From Algoriphagus winogradskyi (lineage in GTDB: Bacteria; Bacteroidota; Bacteroidia; Cytophagales; Cyclobacteriaceae), in the NCBI RefSeq assembly GCF_900182815.1, contig NZ_FXUA01000002.1, forward strand, positions 1 through 64,000: 64,000 bases of DNA. The letters run 5' to 3'. The position numbers were made by a program, and so were the translations under genes. Each line of letters starts with the position of its first letter. The stretch's first letter is position 1. This document shows, in pieces, positions 55,162-64,000 of this stretch. The notes under the pieces were generated by a model that ran no database searches, had not been told where the DNA came from, and was given only the letters and a program-made list of their open reading frames with translations.

Positions 55162-56961
55162 ATGAAATTACTTCAGCATCTAGTTCTGGCTCTTCTACTT
55201 TTCGCTACACCAACCTTCATTATTGCGCAAGACATCATGCCTCCAACTATTCCCTGGAATGGTAAAAGCAAAGAATTACTTGTGGATAAGTCTGAGAAAT
55301 GGGTGACACCTTTTGAGCTTTCCGATGGATTAGAATCGCCTACTTATGCCGAAACAATGGCATGGATAGAGAAATTAGTCGCAAACTCTGAATATCTCGA
55401 ACTAGTCACTGCAGGTACAAGCGAACAAGGAAGACCGATTAAACTTGTGATTGGTTCAAAGAATAAGGAATTCGGTTCAGATAAATTATCCACATCATCC
55501 AAACCTCTGATTTTCTTTCAAGCAGGAATTCATGCAGGCGAAATAGATGGAAAAGATGCGGGTATGATGTTGCTTAGAGATATTAGCCAAGGGAACAAAA
55601 TAGGCTTATTAGATAACGCCAACCTACTTTTCATTCCAATTCTAAATGTTGACGGTCATGAAAGAAGAAGTGAATATGGGAGAGTAAATCAGCGAGGTCC
55701 TAAAGAAATGGGCTGGAGAACAAATGCCGTAAATCTCAATCTGAATAGAGATTATACCAAGTTGGAGACTGCAGGAATACAAGCTGTGACAGAAGTTATC
55801 AACAGCTACGATCCTGATTTATACATTGACATCCATGTCACTGACGGGGCAGACTATCAATATGACATTACTTACGGCTATGTAGCCACTGGCGGATATT
55901 CCCCGGAAATTTCATCTTGGCTTTCTACCAAATTTCAGCCAGAAGTAGATCAAGCCTTAAAGGACCAAGGACACATTCCCGGCCCCTTGCTATTCGCAGC
56001 AAATGGCAATGATTTCTCTGCGGGAAATGTCGCTTTTTCCTTCAGTCCACGATTCTCTCATACCTATGGTGATATCCGACATATGGCTTCTATCCTGATT
56101 GAAAATCACTCACTGAAACCATTCGAGCAGCGTGTTTTAGGCACTTATGTGTTTTTAGAGCAAGCGATCAAATCTCTGGGGAATCATTATGCTGCACTAC
56201 AAAAAGCAGTCGAATCTGATTCCAATCAACCGAAAGAGTCTATTCCGGTCAAATTCAAATTCCGGGATACCCCGGCTGATTCGATGGAATTTCTTGGAAT
56301 AGCTTCTTCAAAAGTAAAATCCGAAATAACTGGAGCAGAATATGTGAAGTGGGAAGGAAAACCTGTGACCCAGTCAGTCCCAAGCATTTTCATGGATGTA
56401 CCGGAGCTGTCGGTTTCTGTTCCAAAAGCTTACTGGGTTCCAGTAGAATGGACAGATGTAACCACAAAGCTAAAACAACATGGAATTCAATTTGAAACCA
56501 TTAATGAAGCAAGAGAAGTGAATGTCGAGTTATCCACAGTCACCAGTTTTTCCATGGGAAATCAGCCATATGAAGGATTAATGCGTGTGCAAAGATTTGA
56601 ATTGGATAAAACATACCGAAAGCTGACTTTAAATCCTGGATCTGTAAGGGTACCTACTGATCAAGCTCTTGGTGAGCTTGCAGTGATTTTGCTCGAGCCA
56701 GAATCTGTGGATAGCTTTTTTCAGTGGGGATATTTCAATTCGATATTTTCGCAGACAGAATACATGGAAACCTACATCATGGAGCCTTTGATCGCTAAGA
56801 TGCTATCCGAAGATGCAGATTTGAAAATGCTATTTGAGGAAGAAAAAGCTTCAAATCCAGACTTTGCAAAATCCCCTAGAACCATTTATTCCTGGTTCTA
56901 TAAGCAAACTCCTTATTTCGACCAAAACTGGAAAGTAATTCCTGTAGGAAGAGAATGGTAG
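55162..56961 (+). CDS. M14 family zinc carboxypeptidase, secreted (599 residues)
   Basis: A second M14 peptidase. The signal peptide MKLLQHLVLALLLFATPTFIIAQ is followed by the metal site His124/Glu127 in FQAGIHAGEIDG and the motifs NVDGHERRSEYGRVNQRG, NLNRDYTK and DIHVTDGADYQYD. It differs from the upstream enzyme in length and in having DIHVTD in place of DFHEQG at the third zinc ligand, so the two belong to different M14 branches. It ends 51 bases before a strong hairpin. Confidence 0.88.
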   Translation: MKLLQHLVLALLLFATPTFIIAQDIMPPTIPWNGKSKELLVDKSEKWVTPFELSDGLESPTYAETMAWIEKLVANSEYLELVTAGTSEQGRPIKLVIGSKNKEFGSDKLSTSSKPLIFFQAGIHAGEIDGKDAGMMLLRDISQGNKIGLLDNANLLFIPILNVDGHERRSEYGRVNQRGPKEMGWRTNAVNLNLNRDYTKLETAGIQAVTEVINSYDPDLYIDIHVTDGADYQYDITYGYVATGGYSPEISSWLSTKFQPEVDQALKDQGHIPGPLLFAANGNDFSAGNVAFSFSPRFSHTYGDIRHMASILIENHSLKPFEQRVLGTYVFLEQAIKSLGNHYAALQKAVESDSNQPKESIPVKFKFRDTPADSMEFLGIASSKVKSEITGAEYVKWEGKPVTQSVPSIFMDVPELSVSVPKAYWVPVEWTDVTTKLKQHGIQFETINEAREVNVELSTVTSFSMGNQPYEGLMRVQRFELDKTYRKLTLNPGSVRVPTDQALGELAVILLEPESVDSFFQWGYFNSIFSQTEYMETYIMEPLIAKMLSEDADLKMLFEEEKASNPDFAKSPRTIYSWFYKQTPYFDQNWKVIPVGREW

Positions 56962-57012
56962 TAAAACCACCCTATAATTACTTATAGGTATCATTTTGTA
57001 TAAATGACTACA

Positions 57013-57051
57013 ATCTGTTGAAAGCCTGGTAATGCCAGGTTTTCAACAGAT
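57013..57051. repeat. 17-bp stem hairpin downstream of the M14 gene
   Basis: The arms 57013-57029 and 57035-57051 pair over 17 positions with one G-T, loop TAATG. No T-run follows on the plus strand, so it may be a transcript-end stabiliser or an intergenic repeat rather than a plain terminator. Confidence 0.7.
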
Positions 57052-57118
57052 CATGTGTCCCAAATTGAATTTCAAGGTGACCACAAGTTGTTTTCCTACT
57101 ATTTTGCATTTCTGAGGA

Positions 57119-57172
57119 TTTTACTCAGTCTTACATTTTTACACTTCAGTCGCCAATTGCTACACTTCAGTC
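57119..57172 (+). promoter_or_regulatory. Putative LytTR operator: 21-bp-phased direct repeats
   Basis: TACACTTCAGTC occurs perfectly at 57140-57151 and 57161-57172. A third, weaker unit (TTTTACTCAGTC, 57119-57130) keeps the same frame, so CAGTC recurs at 57126, 57147 and 57168, exactly 21 bp apart. LytTR-type regulators bind direct repeats two helical turns apart, and a LytTR regulator is encoded at 61192 in the same gene group. The site ends 57 bases before the receptor start. Confidence 0.65.
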
Positions 57173-57229
57173 AGCTTTAATTTTTTCAACAGGACAAGTC
57201 GTGCACTTTTGATTCAAATCTAAATCGAA

Positions 57230-59389
57230 ATGAATCCACGACTTTTACTTTTTATCGCCTTTCTTCTTTTGCAAACTCAAGCTTTTGCGCAAGCAACTAT
57301 CCGAGGAAAAGTGCTGGACGAAAAAGGATTACCACTGCCAGGAGCAAACATCCAGCTCAAAGGAAGCTATGATGGAGCTACTAGTAGCCAAGATGGAAGT
57401 TATCAGTTCGAAACTTCTGCAAGGGATGCTCAAGTTTTGGTTTTCAAATTTCTTGGCTTCAAAACACAAGAGCTTGCGATTACTATTGCACAAGGTTCCA
57501 ATGAAGTTCAGCCAATCGAATTAATTGAGGCGATCACCGAAATGAACTCCGTGACAATCTCTGCCGGAGCAATGGAAGCTTCTGATGCAAGCAAATCTGT
57601 AATCCTTAAGCCGCTCGACATCGTGACTACACCAAGTGCCATGGGCGATATCATGGGAGCTTTTCAGACACTTCCGGGCACAAGTACGGTGGGAAATGAT
57701 GGGAGATTGTTTGTTCGGGGTGGCGATGCAAGCGAGGTAGGAATCTACATCGATGGAATGCGTGTAGGAAATGCCTATGGAACCACCGCCGGGAATGTGC
57801 CGACCCGCACCCGCTTCAATCCTAACCTATTTAAAGGAACATTTTTTAGCACCGGAGGCTATTCAGCTGAATATGGTCAAGCACTTTCCTCAGCCCTAGC
57901 TTTAAATACAAAAGACCTCTCAAAAAGAAGCCAAGGAGACCTAAGCTTGATGACTATCGGCGGAGGATATTCACATACACTTGCCAATGAAAAGCAAAGC
58001 ATCACTGCAAGTGCAAACTACTTCAATCTTGGACCATACCAAGGTTTGATTAAGCAAGAAGTTGATTTTGAAAAAGCTCCAAATGGCTGGGATTTGGAAG
58101 TCGCTGCGCAAAAGAAAACCGGAGAAAATGGACTCCTTAAAATAATGGCAAGAACTGAGTCAGGAGGAATGAGCCTCTGGCAGCCACTTCCAGGAACTGA
58201 AAAGCTGGTTTTGGTAGATCTAAAAAATAATTACAGCTATGCTCAGGCCAATTGGAGAACAACATTGAAAAATGACTGGATGGTTTTTACAGGAATATCA
58301 TACTCCAATAATTTTGACAAGATCGCCTATGATAGCTTAATCATCGAGCGCAAGAGTGAACTGGCTCATATCAAAGGAACTGCAATCAAGGACTTTTCCG
58401 ATCGCCTTTCTGCAAAATTTGGTGTTGAGCATTTCATCCACCCCTATTCAGAAAAGTTGGTTGCTGAAGGTTGGAAGAGAGACTTTAAAGATCATGAGAC
58501 CTATCTATTTACTGAATGGGATTTCTATTTGAATAAGGATCTAGTATTTCGAGGAGGCTTGAGAGGTGGCGCAAGTTCGGTATCTAATGAGAAATGGGTG
58601 GATCCAAGATTCTCTATAGCTTATCAGCTCGGCGATAAAGGTCAGCTGTCCTTTGCGACAGGAAGCTTTCATCAATTGCCTTTGGAAAACTTCCGTGTGT
58701 TGAATACCAATCTAGAAAATGCTGAATCAAATCATTTGATTTTAAACTACCTGTTTTCCAAAGAAGGCTTCACCTTCAGAGCAGAAACATTTTACAAGTC
58801 ATACGATCAGCTGGTGACATTTGAAGGGTTGCCAGACGATCCAAAAGAACTCGCAACTAATGGATCTGGCTACGCCCAAGGAATTGATTTCTTTTTCAGA
58901 GATCGTGAGACCTTCCGAAATACGGACTACTGGATCACCTACAGCTTTGTAGATAGCAAAAGAAGCTTCAACCAATATGAAACCCAAGTTCAACCAAGTT
59001 TCGCTCCGAAGCATAATGTCTCTGTCGTAATAAAGCATTTTATCGTTCCCTTCAAATCTCAGATCGGAGCTTCATTTGCCTTCAATGATGGTTACAGCTA
59101 CACCAACCCAAACTTGGATAATTCAGATATGAACGCCAAAACCAAAAGCTTCCAAAACCTAAGCTTATCCTGGAGCTACTTACCAAAACCGAACCTTATC
59201 ATTCATCTTGCATGCTCCAACGTTTTGGGCAGAGACAATGTCTTCGGCTATACCTACAGTCCAAAAACGAATTCCCAAGGTGTATTTGAATCCATTCCTC
59301 AAGGTCAAGTCGCTCCTAGATTCCTATTTTTAGGAGTTTTCCTCACACTTTCCAAAGACAAAACAGCAAATAATCTAAACAACCTTTAA
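57230..59389 (+). CDS. TonB-dependent outer-membrane receptor
   Basis: A 719-residue receptor with signal peptide MNPRLLLFIAFLLLQTQAFAQ, an N-terminal CarboxypepD_reg-like domain (ATIRGKVLDEKGLPLPGANI, about 23-110), a plug (GDIMGAFQTLPGTSTVGNDG, RGGDASEVGIYIDGMRV; about 125-230) and a beta-barrel rich in aromatic strands. It is smaller than SusC proteins and has no SusD partner, so it is probably an importer of a metal chelate, cofactor or peptide rather than of large glycans. A phased repeat operator lies upstream and the next gene is 11 bases downstream. Confidence 0.87.
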   Translation: MNPRLLLFIAFLLLQTQAFAQATIRGKVLDEKGLPLPGANIQLKGSYDGATSSQDGSYQFETSARDAQVLVFKFLGFKTQELAITIAQGSNEVQPIELIEAITEMNSVTISAGAMEASDASKSVILKPLDIVTTPSAMGDIMGAFQTLPGTSTVGNDGRLFVRGGDASEVGIYIDGMRVGNAYGTTAGNVPTRTRFNPNLFKGTFFSTGGYSAEYGQALSSALALNTKDLSKRSQGDLSLMTIGGGYSHTLANEKQSITASANYFNLGPYQGLIKQEVDFEKAPNGWDLEVAAQKKTGENGLLKIMARTESGGMSLWQPLPGTEKLVLVDLKNNYSYAQANWRTTLKNDWMVFTGISYSNNFDKIAYDSLIIERKSELAHIKGTAIKDFSDRLSAKFGVEHFIHPYSEKLVAEGWKRDFKDHETYLFTEWDFYLNKDLVFRGGLRGGASSVSNEKWVDPRFSIAYQLGDKGQLSFATGSFHQLPLENFRVLNTNLENAESNHLILNYLFSKEGFTFRAETFYKSYDQLVTFEGLPDDPKELATNGSGYAQGIDFFFRDRETFRNTDYWITYSFVDSKRSFNQYETQVQPSFAPKHNVSVVIKHFIVPFKSQIGASFAFNDGYSYTNPNLDNSDMNAKTKSFQNLSLSWSYLPKPNLIIHLACSNVLGRDNVFGYTYSPKTNSQGVFESIPQGQVAPRFLFLGVFLTLSKDKTANNLNNL

Positions 59390-59400
59390 TCCATAAAATC

Positions 59401-60045
59401 ATGAAAAAGTCAATCCTAACCATCGCTCTTTCCTTTATATTAATTTCTTTAGCACAAGCAGCTGATCCGGCTTTCATAGCAGCTATGCAAAAGCAACTAG
59501 CTGCGAAAGCAACAATTGAAACCTTTGAACAATCCCAGGAAGTCACTAATGGGTTTATGAGAATTGCTGAGGCTGCCGAGTCAGAATGGCTTCCATTCTA
59601 TTATGCGGCTTTATTGAAAACAGAAGCAGCTTTTCGATTCGATATTGATAAAGATAAAAGTCTGGACGAAGCTTTGGAATTAATCAAAAAAGCAGAAAAA
59701 ATAGCTCCAGGAAACTCCGAAATCACCGCCCTTAATGGATATATTTTGATGGGAAAAATATCTTTGGATCCTGCAGGTCGTGGTCAGACGATGAGCCCAG
59801 AAGCAATGCAGCTTTTTGGAAAAGCAATAAACCTAGATCGTGAGAATCCAAGAGCAGTTTCCCTGATGTCTCAAATGGAACTAGGGATGTCTCAGTTCTT
59901 TGGAACAGGACCGGAAAAAGCATGCGGAATGGCAAGAATGAGCCTAGAGCTTTACAAAAAAGAACAAGCAAAAATCACAGAAGAATATATCCTACCTACT
60001 TGGGGAAAAACCCAAGCTGATCAGGTCGCATCTAAATGTAATTAA
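59401..60045 (+). CDS. Secreted TPR-like protein
   Basis: A 214-residue exported protein (signal peptide MKKSILTIALSFILISLAQA) made of helical pairs resembling TPR repeats: ESEWLPFYYAALLKTEAAFR, SLDEALELIKKAEKIAPGNS and EAMQLFGKAINLDRENPRAV. Its start is 11 bases after the receptor stop, so it is cotranscribed with it. It may be a periplasmic partner of the receptor; the function is unknown. Confidence 0.8.
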   Translation: MKKSILTIALSFILISLAQAADPAFIAAMQKQLAAKATIETFEQSQEVTNGFMRIAEAAESEWLPFYYAALLKTEAAFRFDIDKDKSLDEALELIKKAEKIAPGNSEITALNGYILMGKISLDPAGRGQTMSPEAMQLFGKAINLDRENPRAVSLMSQMELGMSQFFGTGPEKACGMARMSLELYKKEQAKITEEYILPTWGKTQADQVASKCN

Positions 60046-60058
60046 GCAAAGAAAACAT

Positions 60059-60106
60059 GCCTTAATTTCTTTCTGCGTCAACCACAGAAAGGAATTGAGG
60101 CTTTTT
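60059..60106 (+). terminator. Intrinsic terminator between the TPR gene and the LytS kinase gene
   Basis: The arms 60059-60075 (GCCTTAATTTCTTTCTG) and 60085-60101 pair over 17 positions with two G-T pairs and are followed by five T. It ends 16 bases before the kinase ATG, so kinase expression depends on readthrough or on a promoter within the hairpin region. Confidence 0.75.
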
Positions 60107-60121
60107 AATTAATTTCCCAAT

Positions 60122-61195
60122 ATGTCAGAAATCGACCATAAAGGAATCTGCAAAACAAAAGGAGGTATTTGGAGTACATTACCAAGCTTTCTTGTCATCA
60201 ACTTAGGTATTGCAACTGTCCTGATGTTGTATTTCTGCCCAAGTTGTTTTTTAAGCTGGGAAGGAATTAAAAGCCTTGCACCAGATTTCCTTTTCTCCTT
60301 AAGTATTACCATTGCAATGAGCTATGGCGGTAATGTTGTCGAGAATTTTTATGACAAAAGAATATCGTGGATTCATCATCCTGCAAAACGTTTCATACTA
60401 ACAAGTGTAACTTATCTCAGTTATGCCTTTTCGGTCTCATTCATCATTGTAGGAATATATTCCTGGGTCAAAGGTAATTTTACACTTGACAATATCCCCT
60501 GGAAGATGATCTTCAATTATTCTCTGATGCCAATGGGAATAGCGTTGGGGTTTATGGCTTTGTTTACTACTCGATCATGGCTGTTGGAATGGAGAAAGTC
60601 AGCCCTCGAGGCCGAGATTCTTCGAAACGAAAAATTGGCAAGTCAATATCAGTCTTTGAAGGATCAATTGAACCCCCACTTTTTATTCAATTCCCTTAAT
60701 GTGCTTTCCAGTTTAGTTTATGAAAATGCAGACAAATCTGCAGCTTTCATTCAGAAGCTATCCCGTATATATCGCTACGTGTTGGAAGCACAAAAAGAGG
60801 AATTAATCGAGCTGGAAAAGGAAGAGAGTTTTGCTAAAAATTATCTCGAACTTCAGAAAATTAGATTTGAAGAAAGCTTACAGTTTTCGATAAAAATTGA
60901 GAATCAAAACGGGTTTATACCACCACTTTCGCTCCAACTTCTATTGGAAAATGCGATCAAACATAATATTGTGAGCCAAAGTGAACCACTATTTATCCAC
61001 ATCTACAGAAAGGATGATGATTTATGGATTAGTAATACTCTTCAGCCCAAATCTAGCCAAACTGAACCATCGACAGGAATAGGATTGAATAATATCAAAA
61101 TGAGATATCAACTACTTTCTGAAAGAAATATGGAAGTAATTCAGACGGAAGATGAGTTCTTGGTCAAACTGCCAATTTTAGAGTTATCCACATGA
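60122..61195 (+). CDS. LytS-type sensor histidine kinase
   Basis: A 357-residue kinase with four membrane helices in the first 155 residues and no large extracytoplasmic domain. The His_kinase box is LKDQLNPHFLFNSLNVLSSL with His186, followed by LSRIYRYVLE and a short ATPase domain (LQLLLENAIKHNIV, GIGLNNIKMRYQLL). Such kinases pair with LytTR regulators, and the next gene overlaps by four bases (ATGA). CCPSCFLSW-like cysteines near the first helices (FCPSCFLSW) could sense redox or metal. Confidence 0.92.
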   Translation: MSEIDHKGICKTKGGIWSTLPSFLVINLGIATVLMLYFCPSCFLSWEGIKSLAPDFLFSLSITIAMSYGGNVVENFYDKRISWIHHPAKRFILTSVTYLSYAFSVSFIIVGIYSWVKGNFTLDNIPWKMIFNYSLMPMGIALGFMALFTTRSWLLEWRKSALEAEILRNEKLASQYQSLKDQLNPHFLFNSLNVLSSLVYENADKSAAFIQKLSRIYRYVLEAQKEELIELEKEESFAKNYLELQKIRFEESLQFSIKIENQNGFIPPLSLQLLLENAIKHNIVSQSEPLFIHIYRKDDDLWISNTLQPKSSQTEPSTGIGLNNIKMRYQLLSERNMEVIQTEDEFLVKLPILELST

Positions 61196-61944
61196 GAATC
61201 GTTATTATTGAAGACGAAAAACCTGCTGCTAATCTGCTTAAAACGCAAATAAAGAAGCATTTTCCAGATGCTGAAATAATTGATAATTTAGACAGCGTCT
61301 CTAATTCTGTTCTATGGTTTCAACAAAATAATCAGCCAGATTTAATATTCAGCGATATTCAACTAGCAGATGGAATTAGCTTTTCTATTTTTGAAAAAAT
61401 AAGTTTATCCACACCAATTATTTTCACTACAGCATTTGATCAATATGCCATCAAAGCTTTTCAGGTAAACGCTATCGACTACCTTTTGAAGCCAATTGAT
61501 CCGAATGATTTGGCTAGAGCTGTGGATAAGTTTAAAAGTAACCAAATCCGATCATCCATAGAATTGGATGTCTTGAAAACCCTACTTAATCCAACAAAAT
61601 CAACCTACAAATCCCGGTTTTTGGTACGCTTTGGAGAGAAGATTCAAAGTATACCAGTGGATGATATTTTGTATTTTAACAGCGAAGAACGAATTACTTT
61701 TTTGCATACACTGGATGGAAAAAAATACGTGTTGGAAAGCACTTTAGAACTAACGGAATCCCAGGTAGACCCAGTAAAATTCTTTCGGTTAAACCGAAAA
61801 TACCTGAGCAGCCTAGAAGGGATTGATGAAATTTTCTCCTATTCCAATAGTCGTTTGAAAGTGACTTTGAAAAATTGCCGGGATCAGGATATTTTAATTA
61901 GCCGGGAAAAAGTATCGGATTTCAAAAGCTGGCTCGATCAATAA
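61192..61944 (+). CDS. LytTR-family response regulator
   Basis: A 250-residue regulator: receiver domain with acidic IIEDE, phospho-acceptor Asp55 in LIFSDIQLADGIS and a Lys in YLLKPID, then a LytTR DNA-binding domain (RFLVRFGEKIQSIPVDDILY..FNSEERITFLHTLDGKKYVL, FFRLNRKYLSSL). LytTR domains bind direct repeats spaced two helical turns apart. Such repeats occur upstream of the receptor gene at 57119-57172. Confidence 0.94.
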   Translation: MRIVIIEDEKPAANLLKTQIKKHFPDAEIIDNLDSVSNSVLWFQQNNQPDLIFSDIQLADGISFSIFEKISLSTPIIFTTAFDQYAIKAFQVNAIDYLLKPIDPNDLARAVDKFKSNQIRSSIELDVLKTLLNPTKSTYKSRFLVRFGEKIQSIPVDDILYFNSEERITFLHTLDGKKYVLESTLELTESQVDPVKFFRLNRKYLSSLEGIDEIFSYSNSRLKVTLKNCRDQDILISREKVSDFKSWLDQ

Positions 61945-61981
61945 TTTAGATAAATCGAATTTCTAATGTATTTTTTGAAAG

Positions 61982-63199
61982 ATGAATAAAAGCACAGATT
62001 ACGAACGAAAGCAGGAAGAGCTCACTTGGCTCGAAAATCTCCAGCGAAATAGCTGGGAACCGGAGGTGATTATATCGGGTATTACCCTTGCATTTTTGTT
62101 TGTCTTCCCGGCGAAAATTTATGAGTTCTCTGTTTACCTTATTCAGGAAATTGGTGTGGGGTATTTTCCGAGTTTGTTGATTCTTTTTTATCTGACCACG
62201 GTCGTTTCAGTTTTTAAGATATTTTTTGTGGTACATCTTTGCCTTCGATTTGTGTGGGCAGGACTCTTAGGACTTAGTTATGCATTTCCCGAAGGTGTCA
62301 TCAATAAGAACCTGTTCAAAATGGCTCAGGACTATGAATACCAAAAGCCAGCAGATATGGTGCTCCGGTTAGAAAAAGTCTGCAGTATGACATTCGCCTA
62401 TCCGGTTTCACTAGTGTTGGTGTTCCTGACTTTTACAGTTTATCTAGGATTATTGATTGGTGTTTACGTCTGGTTCGATCTCAATTTTTTTATCATTTAT
62501 GTGATTTTCATGGTGAGTATGATTGGTTTCATGGCATTGATGTTTGCCAAAAAGAAAACTAAGTTTAAAACATGGTATTCTCAAAGTATGTTAAGCTCTA
62601 TTTCAGCCATATATCAAAGTAATATCGGTAAATGGCTAGCTGTAGTTTACGCTTTTTTGATTTTTGCTTTCTCTACTCCTATTATTATATCTGATACTCA
62701 GGACTTCACTACTTATAATAATGATCGAGGATTAATTGAAAAGGAATTGGAGTGGTCGGCCAAGTATCTGCATTATGAAACAGAACATGATTTCAATACT
62801 AGGTATCCAAGAACCTTTATTCCATCCGAAGAAATCAGTGACGACTATCTAAGATTAGGCATTGCCAGATATGAGGGAGATGGAAAAATAATTGAGCAAT
62901 TGAATACGGATTTTGCTAATGAGTTAGATTCTCTGGGATGGAAAACCCTTAAAGAAACTGCAGACCTTCATAGGGTTTATATAGATGAGCAATTAGTTAA
63001 AATAGATTCTTGGTCGAAACATAGAATCGGAACCACTAAGCAAAAAATATATCAAACAGGAATAGATATCTCTAATCTTGAAAATGGTACCCATTCGCTG
63101 AGGGTGCAAAAACTACTATTAGAATATGGATTTGTGGATAATGAGCCTACTCTGATTATTGTAAACCAATGGGATCAGTTTCAATTTATTAAACGGTAA
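61982..63199 (+). CDS. Membrane protein of unknown function (405 residues)
   Basis: The protein has about six hydrophobic segments in the first 240 residues, with a conserved-looking N-terminus (ERKQEELTWLENLQRNSWEPEVIISG), then a soluble C-terminal domain of about 170 residues. I do not recognise a family. It starts 37 bases after the LytTR regulator on the same strand and may belong to its regulon. Confidence 0.75.
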   Translation: MNKSTDYERKQEELTWLENLQRNSWEPEVIISGITLAFLFVFPAKIYEFSVYLIQEIGVGYFPSLLILFYLTTVVSVFKIFFVVHLCLRFVWAGLLGLSYAFPEGVINKNLFKMAQDYEYQKPADMVLRLEKVCSMTFAYPVSLVLVFLTFTVYLGLLIGVYVWFDLNFFIIYVIFMVSMIGFMALMFAKKKTKFKTWYSQSMLSSISAIYQSNIGKWLAVVYAFLIFAFSTPIIISDTQDFTTYNNDRGLIEKELEWSAKYLHYETEHDFNTRYPRTFIPSEEISDDYLRLGIARYEGDGKIIEQLNTDFANELDSLGWKTLKETADLHRVYIDEQLVKIDSWSKHRIGTTKQKIYQTGIDISNLENGTHSLRVQKLLLEYGFVDNEPTLIIVNQWDQFQFIKR

Positions 63200-63249
63200 G
63201 TTTTTCATACCGGAATAGTTAAGTTACAAAACACTTCCTTCTCCCATTA

Positions 63250-64000
63250 ATGAAAAGATTTACATTACTCACTTTTTTCGCCTTCTGTATTATTGGCATT
63301 TCTTGCTCCACAAAGTCTCAAAAAGAAATGCCGATCCTTGATCTGAAGGATTTGATTGTAGATACCCTGTATTTGGAGAAGGATACATTGACCAAAAATC
63401 TCGGCTCCTATTTTTCATTTTCCGATACTGATTCAGGAAAAATAATGGCAACCTATCTAAATCATGAATTACTAATTTATAGCTATCCAAAAGGAAAACT
63501 GTTAAAAAGACAATCTTTCGAAAAAGAAGGACCAGATGGTATAGGTTCCTTTATCACCGGCAATTTCATAGATCATAGTAGTATTTACTTTCTATCACAG
63601 CAGAAAGAATTGATTCAAGCTGATTTAAATGGAAATGTACTTGGGAGATGGGATTTACCTGAAGTAGATAGCAAAAGAGGGTATGCAAACTACTCAAGCA
63701 TCGTACACAATAACCTCCAAAAATCAGGAAATGAGCTATTTTTTGTCGACATCCCCTTTGTTTTTAAAGAGGATTTTGTGGACTATGATAAGTGGGGAAT
63801 GGTTTTCAATACGGAAACAAATAGCTTTTCAAATTACCAATTTCTTTACCCTCAATCTATAACAGAGTACACCGACGATGACCAGTTGGGGTTATTTAGC
63901 CATGTTTATAACCCTAAATCCAATGAGCATCTAATAAGTTTTTCTATCTCAGACTCTTTAGCTATCCTAAAAAATGGAAAGCAAAGTTGGAAATGGGCAG
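63250..64000 (+). CDS. DUF4221-like lipoprotein, cut by the window end
   Basis: From ATG 63250 the frame is open to the last base (250 codons). The leader MKRFTLLTFFAFCIIGISC is a lipoprotein signal. The mature part reads like DUF4221/six-bladed propeller proteins of Bacteroidota: short strands, then a GPDGIG turn (KEGPDGIGSFITGNFID) and SIYFLSQQKELIQADLNGNV. Function is unknown. Confidence 0.7.
   Translation, partial: MKRFTLLTFFAFCIIGISCSTKSQKEMPILDLKDLIVDTLYLEKDTLTKNLGSYFSFSDTDSGKIMATYLNHELLIYSYPKGKLLKRQSFEKEGPDGIGSFITGNFIDHSSIYFLSQQKELIQADLNGNVLGRWDLPEVDSKRGYANYSSIVHNNLQKSGNELFFVDIPFVFKEDFVDYDKWGMVFNTETNSFSNYQFLYPQSITEYTDDDQLGLFSHVYNPKSNEHLISFSISDSLAILKNGKQSWKWA

Noticed and set aside
57230..59389. 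SusC-type glycan importer
   Set aside because: The receptor is too short, has no SusD gene next to it and no glycosidases nearby.
1..64000. CRISPR array, tRNA or rRNA genes
   Set aside because: No regularly spaced identical repeats with unique spacers and no tRNA or rRNA hallmark sequences were seen when reading through the intergenic DNA.

Overview
The window looks like a chromosomal segment of a Bacteroidota bacterium, most likely Cytophagales/Cyclobacteriaceae (Algoriphagus-like). This rests on protein families and style: DUF6090 proteins, propeller-type histidine kinases, many secreted hydrolases and lipoproteins with Bacteroidota-type leaders, few Shine-Dalgarno sequences, and a TAnnTTTG promoter box at uvrA. 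The genus is an inference from style, not from a marker gene.

Region 1 (1-2.6 kb) is mobile debris. It holds the start of an IS91-type transposase coupled to a tyrosine recombinase with a homopolymer frameshift, a large nested palindrome, a toxin-antitoxin pair whose toxin has an in-frame stop, and the 3' end of a group II intron. The intron is riddled with short palindromic insertions, one of them in the catalytic domain V. Region 2 (2.7-16.5 kb) is carbohydrate-oriented: a sulfatase, an ABC-F ATPase on the other strand, then a five-gene cluster (GH43, GH127 beta-L-arabinofuranosidase, GH43, GH2, aldose epimerase) for arabinose/galactose-containing glycans, and a sulfatase plus class A beta-lactamase-like pair. 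There is no SusC/SusD pair here.

Region 3 (16.9-27 kb) has a DsrE-like secreted protein, a tricorn-type protease, a NarL-type two-component pair, and two DUF6090 membrane proteins. A 114-bp direct repeat (20937-21050 and 25408-25521), a truncated DUF6090 start and a decayed tricorn fragment point to an old segmental duplication. Region 4 (27.4-36.3 kb) holds two large histidine kinases with closely related kinase cores. One has a propeller sensor with an inserted domain. The other is a soluble 1613-residue protein with seven tandem sensor modules of about 187 residues. Neither has a receiver domain or an adjacent response regulator.

Region 5 (36.4-49 kb) is mixed: esterase, Tat-exported sugar isomerase-like protein, M28 peptidase, serine hydrolase, sulfatase, nicotinamide riboside kinase and transporter (pnuC), lipoprotein, uvrA. 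Region 6 (49-52 kb) is a sulfur/persulfide and peroxide detoxification cluster (DUF2892, rhodanese, 1-Cys peroxiredoxin, metallo-beta-lactamase/rhodanese fusion). The two transcription units share a Crp/Fnr-like dyad at nearly the same distance upstream.

Region 7 (52.4-64 kb) has two M14 carboxypeptidases, then a TonB-dependent receptor with a secreted TPR-like protein, a LytS/LytTR two-component system, a membrane protein and a DUF4221-like lipoprotein cut by the window end. Upstream of the receptor, direct repeats phased at exactly 21 bp fit a LytTR operator, suggesting that the downstream regulator controls the receptor. Several families of short dispersed palindromic or phased repeats recur in intergenic DNA across the window.
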